Shown here piece by piece: positions 18,374 through 26,074 of a stretch of 64,000 nucleotides of DNA; within the stretch, counting starts at the first letter, position 1, and each line of letters begins with the position of its first letter. Source of the DNA: Pirellulales bacterium. Its GTDB lineage: Bacteria; Planctomycetota; Planctomycetia; Pirellulales; JAEUIK01. The notes beneath the pieces were generated by a model, which worked only from the letters and a program-made list of their open reading frames with translations, was not told the origin of the DNA and did not search any database. The stretch lies in contig JAHBXR010000003.1 of assembly GCA_019636335.1 (NCBI GenBank), positions 1 to 64,000 of the forward strand. Direction: 5' to 3'. Position numbers and translations under genes: made by a program.

Positions 18374-20341
18374 GTGCGCACCTGGCACCGATCGTCCGTC
18401 GTCTTGACTCTCTTAACCCTGGCATGCGTGGCGTGGCACCAGCCCGCGCAGGCGCAAGAAGTGGCGACCGCTCCGGTGGCGACGGAGATCGACAGCATTG
18501 CGACGGGTCCGCTCGAGCCGATCCTCGTTTTCACGACGCAGAGTCTCGAGAAGTTCGTCGAGGACGTGAAGTACATCGGCACCCAGGGTGACGACGACGA
18601 GTTCATCGATTCGTTCGAGATTCTGTTGGGCGAGATCCTGGCCCAGCGCGATAAGCTGCTGGGCCCGCTCGCGGGTCCCGGCGTCCCGGCCGCGGCCGAA
18701 GAGCCCGCGGTTGAAGAGCCCGCGGTTGAAGAGCCCGCCGCGGAAGCCGCCGCGACCGAGAACGCCGAACAGGCTCCGGCCGAGGAAAAGCCAGCGGGCG
18801 CCGCGGCCCAGGGGAACGCCAAGCCGAAGAAGAAGGTCAATCGCTTCTCGTTGCGCGACATGCCGGGCGTCGATCAGACGCGCCCCTGGGGCTTCGTCGT
18901 GCTGACCGACGGCGTGGCCATTTCGCCCGTCGCGTTCGTGCCGATCGTCGAGAACGGACTGGGCGATCTGATGGAATCGTTCAAGATCGTCTTCCAGGAA
19001 TGGAAGCTGCAGGACGACGGTTCGTACATCGTGGGCAAGGGGACGCTGACCGGCGTGGTGCGAGAGGTGAACGGCTGGGCCTTTATTGCGCAGACGGCCG
19101 ATCATCTGGTGAACCCGCCCGATCCGCTGGCGCTGGTGGGGGACTTGCCCTCGCGCTACGACATGGCGGCCCAGTGGAACGTGCAGAACGTGCCCGAGGT
19201 GCTGCGTTCGCTGTTGATCGATCACTCCGGCGCCCTGCTGGGCGAGTTTTTGAAGCCGCGGCCGGGTGAATCGGATGCCCAATATGCCTTGCGTCACGAG
19301 ATGGCCCACGGGGGCGTGCAGTTCTTTCGGCGTGCCTTGGCCGAGGTCGAACGGGTGACGTGGGGCGTCAAAATCGATCAGGAAACAAGCCGCCTGGTGA
19401 GCGAAACGCTCGTCGAGCCATTGGCCGACAGCCCGCTCAAGTCGCAATTCGAGGGTTTGAGCAGCGTCGAGACACGCTTTGGCGGCATCGTCGGCGTGAA
19501 GGACCCAGTGTTGGCCGTCAATCTGACGGGTCCGCTCGACGAAGGCATGATGTCGCACATGCGGGCCGAATTGGCCGCGTACGAAGGTGCCTTGAACGAG
19601 TTGGTAAACAGCTCGGCCATCGTCAGTTCAGACGAAGAACGCACCGCCTATAAGGATCTTGCCACGCAACTCCTCGAGCAGGGCAAAGCGACGGTCGAGG
19701 GGGGTAAGCTCGACCTTGCGCTCACGATTACGAAGTCGGGCCGCACCATGACGCTGGTGGCAGGCGCCGCCGTGGCCGATTCGTCGGCGTTGGAGAAGGT
19801 CTTCGAGCAGATGATCGAGATGGCCAAGAATGATCCGAACGTCCTCGAAGCCAAGCTTGGGGTCGACGAGCACGAGACGACGAAGATTCACAAGCTTGTC
19901 GTCAAACCGACCGATGAGTTGAAGCCATTCGACAAGCTCTTCGGTGGACTGGCGATTCACGTCGCCTTCAACGACGGCGCGGCCTGGATGGCGATCGGCC
20001 CCGAGGCGTTGCCGAATCTCAAGGCGGCCATATCGGGGGCGCCCGTCTCGGTCAAGCCGCTGCAAGTGACGGCCCACCTGCAACCGTTGACGCGCATGAT
20101 GGGCGAAACGGTGCAAGACTCGACGCAGAAGCTCGCCTTCTCGATGTTGGGCATGAACCTGTCGCACAAGGGAGCGGATTCCGATTTGATGACCATCACC
20201 GCCGCGCCCACGGACGAGGGAAATTTGCGTCTCGACTCCACCATCGGTCGCGGGGCGTTCAAGACCTTGACGCTCCTCACGCCGCTGATCGGCCAGATGA
20301 TTCGGGGTGGCGGTCCGGGCACGGGCGGCGCCCCCTTCTAG
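18374..20341 (+). CDS. Large secreted protein with Ala/Glu/Pro linker, unknown function
   Basis: This 655-residue protein starts at GTG 18374, with GGAG 9 nt upstream, followed by a signal peptide (…VVLTLLTLACVAWHQPAQAQ). Residues about 108-145 form an Ala/Glu/Pro-rich linker built on a 15-bp in-frame DNA repeat. The rest is a long alpha/beta region with repeated patterns such as MDSL/FKIVFQEWKLQDDGSYIVGKG and FDKLFGGLAIHVAFNDGAAWMAIG, which may be two related halves. It ends with a Gly/Pro-rich tail. No enzyme motif was recognised. An earlier GTG at 18359 overlaps the Shine-Dalgarno region and is less likely. Confidence 0.7.
   Translation: MRTWHRSSVVLTLLTLACVAWHQPAQAQEVATAPVATEIDSIATGPLEPILVFTTQSLEKFVEDVKYIGTQGDDDEFIDSFEILLGEILAQRDKLLGPLAGPGVPAAAEEPAVEEPAVEEPAAEAAATENAEQAPAEEKPAGAAAQGNAKPKKKVNRFSLRDMPGVDQTRPWGFVVLTDGVAISPVAFVPIVENGLGDLMESFKIVFQEWKLQDDGSYIVGKGTLTGVVREVNGWAFIAQTADHLVNPPDPLALVGDLPSRYDMAAQWNVQNVPEVLRSLLIDHSGALLGEFLKPRPGESDAQYALRHEMAHGGVQFFRRALAEVERVTWGVKIDQETSRLVSETLVEPLADSPLKSQFEGLSSVETRFGGIVGVKDPVLAVNLTGPLDEGMMSHMRAELAAYEGALNELVNSSAIVSSDEERTAYKDLATQLLEQGKATVEGGKLDLALTITKSGRTMTLVAGAAVADSSALEKVFEQMIEMAKNDPNVLEAKLGVDEHETTKIHKLVVKPTDELKPFDKLFGGLAIHVAFNDGAAWMAIGPEALPNLKAAISGAPVSVKPLQVTAHLQPLTRMMGETVQDSTQKLAFSMLGMNLSHKGADSDLMTITAAPTDEGNLRLDSTIGRGAFKTLTLLTPLIGQMIRGGGPGTGGAPF
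18698..18739 (+). repeat. In-frame 15-bp tandem repeat, nearly three copies
   Basis: GAAGAGCCCGCGGTT occurs twice exactly (18698-18712, 18713-18727), then GAAGAGCCCGCC (18728-18739). It encodes E-E-P-A-V units in the linker of the secreted protein. Copy number could vary between strains by slippage without shifting the frame. Confidence 0.85.
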
Positions 20342-20407
20342 ACGCGTCTCGTGGCACCCGATGTGCCGTGGCCGAAGCGAAGTGCTGTACCTTGCAGGGG
20401 AACGAAC

Positions 20408-21211
20408 ATGAGCCAGTCGACTGCCGCACCGATCGTCGTGGGTGAAGTGAAAGCAGGCGTGAAGTGGGTGCGATTCAACCGCCCCGAGGTGCGTAACGCG
20501 GTCACGCTCGAATCGGCCGATCTGGCACGGGCGGAGATCGACAGCGCGGCCTCGGAGGGGGCCCGCGTGATCGTGCTCACGGGCAGTGGCGGTTCGTTCT
20601 CGTCGGGGGCCGACCTCAAGGCCGTGGCCGGCGCCTTCACGGGAGAGATGCCCAGCGTCAAGAAGCTGCTAGCCGATCACTACCATCCGCTCATCAAGAG
20701 TATGGTCGAATCTCCGCTGCCCGTGATCGCGGCGGTGGATGGCGCCGCGGCGGGGATCGGCTGCGATTTTGCCCTGGCCGCCGACATGCGTCTGGCGAGC
20801 GATCGTGCGTTCTTTTCGCACATCTTCGTCAACATCAGCCTGATTCCCGACGGAGGCGGCACGTTCCACCTGCCGCGGCTGGTGGGGTTGGGACGCGCGC
20901 TCGAGATGGCCATGCTGGGCGAACGGGTCACGGCCGAGGAAGCACACGCATGGGGGCTCGTGAATCACGTCTACCCCACGGCGAACTTCGAGGAGCAGGT
21001 GCAGGAGTTCGCCGCGTCGCTGGCCAAGAAGGCTCCGCTCTCGCTCGAGCGTTCGAAACGTGCCATGCGGGCTTCGCTGGGCGATCATACGATCGGCCAG
21101 GCCCTGGCGCGCGAGGCCGACTTGCAGGAAGAGCTTTTCGCCAGCGAAGACTTCAAGGAAGGGGTGATGGCCTTCCTCAGCAAGCGCCCCGCGGAGTTCC
21201 GCGGCAAATAG
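20408..21211 (+). CDS. Enoyl-CoA hydratase/isomerase family protein
   Basis: This 267-residue crotonase-fold protein has the oxyanion-hole segments SGGSFSSGADLKAV and AAAGIGCDFALAADMRLAS. At the catalytic loop it reads SLIPDGGGTFHLPRLVG, with Asp before the GGG in place of the Glu of classical hydratases; this resembles PaaG-type isomerases (…PDxGGTxxLPRLVG). It may therefore isomerise an enoyl- or epoxy-acyl-CoA rather than hydrate it. AGGGGA 7 nt upstream supports ATG 20408. The C-terminal helix KKAPLSLERSKRAMRAS is typical of the family. It converges on pyrK with 13 bp between stops. Confidence 0.88.
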   Translation: MSQSTAAPIVVGEVKAGVKWVRFNRPEVRNAVTLESADLARAEIDSAASEGARVIVLTGSGGSFSSGADLKAVAGAFTGEMPSVKKLLADHYHPLIKSMVESPLPVIAAVDGAAAGIGCDFALAADMRLASDRAFFSHIFVNISLIPDGGGTFHLPRLVGLGRALEMAMLGERVTAEEAHAWGLVNHVYPTANFEEQVQEFAASLAKKAPLSLERSKRAMRASLGDHTIGQALAREADLQEELFASEDFKEGVMAFLSKRPAEFRGK

Positions 21212-21224
21212 CCACGGCGTCTGT

Positions 21225-22100
21225 TTAGAACTCGATCGTGGCCGCGTCGAAGATGGGTCCTTCGACGCAGGTGCGCCGATAATCCCAGTTGCCACTTTCG
21301 TCGCGCACGCGGGCGACACAACTGAAGCAGATTCCCAGGCCGCACGCCATCGGCGTCTCGAGCGACAACTCGCAGCGGAAGCCGCGTTCGGCGGTGAGAT
21401 GCGCCACCGCTTCCATCATCTTCTCCGGGCCGCAGCAGAGGACGCGACAGTCGGCCGGCTGCTCGCGCGAGAGGACGTCGGCAAGCACTTCGGTCACCAG
21501 ACCGTGATGTCCGGCCGAGCCGTCGTCGGTGCTGAGCCGCACGTCGATTCCCTGGCGACGAAAATCATCGACGCCGGCGAAATATTCCGCCGTGCGGGCG
21601 CCGTAACAGAAGGTGACGCGTTCGGCGCGAGGCACGCGCCGGGCCGGGGCGCCATAAGCTCGCAGCCCCAGCGCTTCGCGACCTACGGCCACGAAGGGCG
21701 TCTGACCGATGCCGCCCGCCACCATGATGACGTGGCGTGCCTCGCGGACGGGAAAGCCGTTGCCGAGGGGGCCCCACACCTCGAGTTCCTGTCCCGGCAC
21801 GCAACGCGCGAGCCGGCTCGTCATCTTGCCGACGACGAGGTAGACGACGTCGAGCGCCTCGGGGCGGCTGTCGGCGCCGTCGATCGTGTCGTAGAACGCG
21901 AGCGGTCTGCCCAGCAGCGGATCATCGCCCGGCGAGAGACGCAACATGACGAACTGCCCCGGCACGATCCGCTGGGCGATCGTCGGGCAGGCAAAGCGCA
22001 CGCGATAGGTATCGCGCGCGAGACGCTCGTTTTCGAGGATCTCGACGCGCGCGTGGCAGGCGCGATCGGCAAAAGTTGGTTGGCGTAACGGATCGCTCAT
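21225..22100 (-). CDS. pyrK: Dihydroorotate dehydrogenase electron-transfer subunit (PyrK)
   Basis: This 291-residue protein is an iron-sulfur flavoprotein of the ferredoxin-NADP reductase type. GRPLAFYD binds FAD, GPLGNGF and AGGIGQTPF bind FAD/NAD, and a [2Fe-2S] centre is formed by C253, C258 and C261 (ACGLGICFSC) with C278. This is the PyrK layout: it passes electrons from the catalytic PyrD flavoprotein to NAD+ in pyrimidine synthesis. No pyrD lies in the window, so the partner is elsewhere. The start overlaps the stop of the pseudouridine synthase gene by 4 bp (ATGA), an unusual partner for pyrK. Confidence 0.9.
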   Translation of the reverse strand: MSDPLRQPTFADRACHARVEILENERLARDTYRVRFACPTIAQRIVPGQFVMLRLSPGDDPLLGRPLAFYDTIDGADSRPEALDVVYLVVGKMTSRLARCVPGQELEVWGPLGNGFPVREARHVIMVAGGIGQTPFVAVGREALGLRAYGAPARRVPRAERVTFCYGARTAEYFAGVDDFRRQGIDVRLSTDDGSAGHHGLVTEVLADVLSREQPADCRVLCCGPEKMMEAVAHLTAERGFRCELSLETPMACGLGICFSCVARVRDESGNWDYRRTCVEGPIFDAATIEF

Positions 22101-23323
22101 GCGCGGCGTCCCCGCGGCTTCGGGCGGGGGGGGCGTCTGGCGGGTCGGCCCCCTTCGCGCGTGGCGGCGGGAACCTCGGGTTCGTCGCCACCGATGATCG
22201 TGGCTCCTAGCGGTTTTTTTGGGGGGCCGCCCCGCTTGCGGGGCGGGCGTTCGGCACGCTGGCCGCCGCGCTCGAACGGTTTCTTGCCGCGTCCGGCTGG
22301 ACGCTGTCTGGGACCCCCTGCGTGTGGTCGTTGGCGAGGGGGCTTGCCGGGGGGGGCAGCCTCTTTCGCGGGGCGCGCGGTCGTGAGAGCGGGCTCTTCC
22401 TGGATGGAAGGGCTCTCGTGGACGGCTTCGATCGTGGTCTCCGCCGCTGGACGGCCGACGAACGTGGCACGCCGCAGATCGCGCACCTCGTCGGCGCGCA
22501 GCATGCGGTAGGCGCCGCTCGGCAAATCGGCCAGGCGGAGATTGGCAATGGCGATGCGTTTCAATCGCAGGACCTTATGCCCGGCCCGGGCCAAGAGGCG
22601 GCGAATCTCGCGATTGCGGCCTTCGCGCAGCACGATCTCGAGGAGCGAGCTTTGCTTTTGAGCTTTCTTGATGCGGGCGCCTTCGACCTTGGCGAAGCCT
22701 TCGGCCAGGTGGATGCCGCGCTGCAGGCGAGCCAATTCCTCGGGGGAGATCTGTCCCGCGACCAGCACGTGGTAGGTCTTGGCGACGCCGTAACGGGGAT
22801 GCGTCAGGCGTTCGGCCAACTCACCATCGTTGGTGACCAGGATCAGCCCCTCGCTCGATTTGTCGAGGCGCCCCACGGTGTAGACTCGTCCTACCGAGGG
22901 GGGGAGCAAATCGATTACCCGCGGTCGGCCCGACGGATCGTGGTTCGTCGACACGATGCCCACCGGCTTGTGGACGGCAAAGTAAGACTTGCGCTCGGCG
23001 ACGAGTACTTCGCCGTCGAGTCGGATTTGTTGCCGCGCGGGATCGACCTTGGTGCCGAGCTTGGTGACCGCTTCTCCGTCGACCTCGACTCGCCCGGCGA
23101 GGATCAACTCTTCGCAATGACGGCGACTGCCGACGCCGGCGGCGGCGAGGACTTGCTGCAGGCGGCGTTCTGGGGAGTCGTCGCGGGGGGAGGCTGAACT
23201 TGCGCCGGCCGCGGGGCGTTTGCGCGGCGCGCTGCCGGGCTTGCCGCGGCGAAACTTGGCCGGCTTGCCGGAGGGTTTTCCCCGCGGACGACGTTTCGCT
23301 CGCGAGGGTTCGGAGGGGGGCAT
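22097..23323 (-). CDS. RluB-type pseudouridine synthase with long basic tails
   Basis: This 408-residue protein has an S4 RNA-binding domain (about residues 52-100, LQQVLAAAGVGSRRHCEELI…GRVEVDG) and then a RsuA/RluB catalytic domain with GRLDKSSEGLILVTNDG, whose Asp is the nucleophile, and EGRNREIRRLLARAGHKVLRLKRIAI. It converts a uridine in rRNA, probably in 23S, to pseudouridine. The core is flanked by an N-terminal Arg/Lys/Pro-rich extension (~50 residues) and a C-terminal ~130-residue Arg/Gly/Pro-rich tail that is unusual in length and may bind RNA. It is co-transcribed with pyrK. Confidence 0.88.
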   Translation of the reverse strand: MPPSEPSRAKRRPRGKPSGKPAKFRRGKPGSAPRKRPAAGASSASPRDDSPERRLQQVLAAAGVGSRRHCEELILAGRVEVDGEAVTKLGTKVDPARQQIRLDGEVLVAERKSYFAVHKPVGIVSTNHDPSGRPRVIDLLPPSVGRVYTVGRLDKSSEGLILVTNDGELAERLTHPRYGVAKTYHVLVAGQISPEELARLQRGIHLAEGFAKVEGARIKKAQKQSSLLEIVLREGRNREIRRLLARAGHKVLRLKRIAIANLRLADLPSGAYRMLRADEVRDLRRATFVGRPAAETTIEAVHESPSIQEEPALTTARPAKEAAPPGKPPRQRPHAGGPRQRPAGRGKKPFERGGQRAERPPRKRGGPPKKPLGATIIGGDEPEVPAATREGGRPARRPPRPKPRGRRA

Positions 23324-23511
23324 GGACGGGCTGCCGTTCTGCTGGGGGCCAGGGAGAGATACCGCGCAGCCTAGCCACGCCGTGTCCCCATCATAGCCCA
23401 GAGGAGGCGGACGACTAGCGGCGTCGGGCAGCGCGCAACGTCATCCGGCGGTGAATGGACGGCTAAAAGCAGACCCGTGGCCCGGTGCAGCAACGTGGCT
23501 GCCGGCGGGGA

Positions 23512-23790
23512 TTAATACGACTGCGGCGAGCCGTGGCGATTGAACCAGGTCGAAGGATTCCAGCGAGCGCGGCTCGGTTCGGCGATCGGCTCGCGATAGC
23601 CGAGCGGTCGACCGCCCAGAATCGGCGGGCCGGTATCGTTCTCGGGATAGGGATCGAAGCGTTGCGCGGTGGCGCGTTGTTGCTGTTCGCTGGGGGGATT
23701 CAAGAACGATCCGCCTCCACCCCCGCCGCCGCATCCACTGGACACCGTGGCCATCAACAGGCAACCCAGAAGTAGAGCGGCGGATCGCAT
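23512..23790 (-). CDS. Small Gly-rich lipoprotein
   Basis: This 92-residue protein has a lipoprotein signal (MRSAALLLGCLLMATVSSGC) with lipobox SSGC at about residue 20, immediately followed by a run of seven Gly. The remaining ~60 residues are Pro/Gln/Arg-rich without a known domain (…NPPSEQQQRATAQRFDPYPE…). AAAGG about 10 nt upstream supports ATG 23790; longer in-frame starts have no signal peptide. Role unknown. Confidence 0.65.
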   Translation of the reverse strand: MRSAALLLGCLLMATVSSGCGGGGGGGSFLNPPSEQQQRATAQRFDPYPENDTGPPILGGRPLGYREPIAEPSRARWNPSTWFNRHGSPQSY

Positions 23791-24004
23791 GCTGATCGAC
23801 CTTTCCCGATCGGCCCCGTAGAGCCGGTGTACGATTTCGTGCCCCACGACGACAAGCGGCGGATTATAGGTACGCGGCTCGACCGCTAGAAGGCGAACTG
23901 GCCCGCCGCGTGCTTGCGTCTCTGCTGTCGCATCGACGCTGCCACGCACACGACTTGAGCCGGGCGCAAGCCATTCCGGTCGAAGGGGATGCCGGCGGTA
24001 CGGG

Positions 24005-24976
24005 CTAGGGAAGATATGCATCTAGGACTGAGGCGTTGCCGTGGGGGCGCAACGCGGTGGCGCCACAAGCGGCCGGTAACAGCATCGTTTCTCCCCGTCG
24101 CAGCGGACGACGGGCCGGGTCGCCGGCGACGTGCAACTCTCCTTCGACGACGGCGAGCAGGTGGCAGCGATGATCGCCGCCGAGGGTGATGGCCTCGTCG
24201 ATCGTCCAGCGATCCCACACGAACTTGTCGCATGCGACGAGCCGCGTTGCTTCGTCGTGGACCGTGGGGCTCCCGATGACCGGGCCAATCGGACCGAGCC
24301 GAAAATGGATGGCCCGCAGGCCTTCTTCGACGTGCAACGGACGTGGCTTGCCGTCGGTACCCAAGCGATTCCAATCGAACAGACGATAGGTGGTGTCGCT
24401 CGCCTGTTGAATCTCGGCGACGAGCAGACCCGCCCCCAAGGCGTGTACGGCGCCCGCGGGCACGAAGACACAATCGCCGGCGCGCGGCTCGAAGCTGTGC
24501 AGGCAGGTTTCGCACAGGCCGCTGCGCAATTCTTCCTCGAACGTGCCTTGATCGACGCCCGGGCTGAGACCCGCATAGATCACGCTCTCGGGCTCGGCAT
24601 CGAGGATGTACCAGGCTTCGGTCTTGCCCAGGTCGGGGGTGCGAGCCTGCGCCGCCAGGGCATCGTCGGGATGTACCTGCACCGAAAGGGGCGCCGCGGT
24701 GTCGAGAAACTTGAACAGCAATGGAAAGGCCGGCTGCGGATGATGTCGACCGAGCAGTTCCTCGCCGTGTTCCTGCACGAGTTGGTGCAGCGTCATCCCC
24801 GCCAGGGGACCGTGACTGACGATGGTTTGATCGGGGCCCCGATCGCAGATCTCCCAACTCTCGGCGCAATACGGGTCATCTCCGACCGGTTTGTCGAGGA
24901 GGCTTCCCAAGCGCGTGCCCCCCCAGACGTAGCGACGCAGAATCGGTTGCATGCGTAACGGCGTCAGACGCGGCAT
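24005..24976 (-). CDS. manA: Mannose-6-phosphate isomerase, class I
   Basis: This 323-residue protein is a cupin-fold zinc isomerase. The metal and active-site motifs are LSVQVHPDD, GKTEAWYIL, VFVPAGAVHALGAG and the signature EIQQASDTTYRLFDWNR. It interconverts mannose-6-phosphate and fructose-6-phosphate, feeding GDP-mannose and cell-surface glycan synthesis. The length (323) matches the short Gram-positive-like class. It follows the cutA/unknown gene pair by about 105 bp on the same strand. Confidence 0.93.
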   Translation of the reverse strand: MPRLTPLRMQPILRRYVWGGTRLGSLLDKPVGDDPYCAESWEICDRGPDQTIVSHGPLAGMTLHQLVQEHGEELLGRHHPQPAFPLLFKFLDTAAPLSVQVHPDDALAAQARTPDLGKTEAWYILDAEPESVIYAGLSPGVDQGTFEEELRSGLCETCLHSFEPRAGDCVFVPAGAVHALGAGLLVAEIQQASDTTYRLFDWNRLGTDGKPRPLHVEEGLRAIHFRLGPIGPVIGSPTVHDEATRLVACDKFVWDRWTIDEAITLGGDHRCHLLAVVEGELHVAGDPARRPLRRGETMLLPAACGATALRPHGNASVLDAYLP

Positions 24977-25081
24977 CGCGAATGTTCCCTCCGGTCGATG
25001 ATCGTGGCGTGCGACGCACCACGAAGTGCTTCCGCGCCCATCATGGCAGATTTCGCGGCAGGCTTGAACCTCGCTTTGACC

Positions 25082-25525
25082 TCAAGCAACGCTCGCGAGT
25101 CGGCGAAACTCGGCTTCGTCGACGAAGACCGCCTCGCGCACCAACTGGAACACGACCTGCGTTTCAGGCCAGCCGAACGCGCGGAGCAATTCGTCGAAGT
25201 GAACCGCGGGACACGTGCCTTTGAGATCGACGAACAAGAGCCGGCCATCGCGATCGTAAAGGTTGCCGTCGACCTGCCAGCACGGCTCGCTCTGTGGCGA
25301 GACCCAGACGAACGATCCGTCGGGCTCGCAATACATGCGCGGCAACCGCGACAGGGCGTCGGTGGCCTCTTCGAAACTGCACGCGCAGGGCACGCGCAAC
25401 TCGGCAGGGTTCACGTCGAGCGTCTGGATCGTCTGCCCACCGAGTACGAGTTTGGAACCGGCGTGCGCCTCGGCCGGGCGCGCGTGCAACGTGACGTAGA
25501 AACGATAGAGCGACGTGTCGGCCAT
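25082..25525 (-). CDS. Conserved-looking protein of unknown function, coupled to cutA
   Basis: This 147-residue soluble protein (MADTSLYRFYVTLHARPAEAHAGSKLVLGG…) has no motif I recognise. Four Cys and several acidic/aromatic positions are spread along it (CACSFEEATDAL, PCWQVDGNLYDRDG). Its ATG overlaps the TGA of cutA by one base (TGATG), with AAGGA 5 nt upstream, so translation is coupled to cutA. That coupling suggests a related function, but nothing in the sequence says what it is. Confidence 0.75.
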   Translation of the reverse strand: MADTSLYRFYVTLHARPAEAHAGSKLVLGGQTIQTLDVNPAELRVPCACSFEEATDALSRLPRMYCEPDGSFVWVSPQSEPCWQVDGNLYDRDGRLLFVDLKGTCPAVHFDELLRAFGWPETQVVFQLVREAVFVDEAEFRRLASVA

Positions 25526-25860
25526 CAGGATCCTTCCGCTGTGGCGTCGGTTTCGGCGGAAAGCCAGGCAAGGTAGTCGCGACTGCCGGCGACAATGGGC
25601 AGGGCGATCACCTCGGGCACCTGGTACGTGTGCTCGCGGCGGATCAACTCGACCGCTCGGTCGAACAGCACCGCTGGGGTTTTCGCCGTCAGTCGCCACT
25701 CTGCTGCTTGGGTGACGGCGCCCTCCCAGCGATAGACGCTCGTGATCGGGCCCTCGATCTGCACGCAGGCCGCCAGCCGTGCGTCGACCAATGCGCGGGC
25801 AATCTGCTCCGCCTGGGCACGGGTTTCGGTCGTCGTGCAGATCAGCAGGTAGTCGCTCAT
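25525..25860 (-). CDS. cutA: CutA1 divalent-cation tolerance protein
   Basis: This 111-residue protein matches CutA1 almost throughout: LICTTTETRAQAEQIARALV, ARLAACVQI, the strand ITSVYRWEG and the C-terminal YQVPEVIALPIVAGSRDYLAWL. CutA1 forms very stable trimers with a PII-like fold; a role in copper tolerance was proposed in E. coli, but the general function is unsettled. ATG 25860 gives the normal family length. The gene is divergent from the toroid-methyltransferase gene at 26075. Confidence 0.93.
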   Translation of the reverse strand: MSDYLLICTTTETRAQAEQIARALVDARLAACVQIEGPITSVYRWEGAVTQAAEWRLTAKTPAVLFDRAVELIRREHTYQVPEVIALPIVAGSRDYLAWLSAETDATAEGS

Positions 25861-26074
25861 GGGCTCACTCGTCGAGGTGCGTGGCTCGTTGGCAGCATAC
25901 CGCGCCATCGTGGGGCTGTAATCGCCTCGAGGGGGCATCCGTGCCGCCTGCGCACTGGGCGGAGTAAGGCCAAATTGCCGTTGGTAGAGCCTGTTCGTCC
26001 GGCGATAATGCCGCCCCCTGAATTCGATCGACTGACCAAGGCTCGCCCGGCCGCCGCGCAGGAAGGAACCCGCG

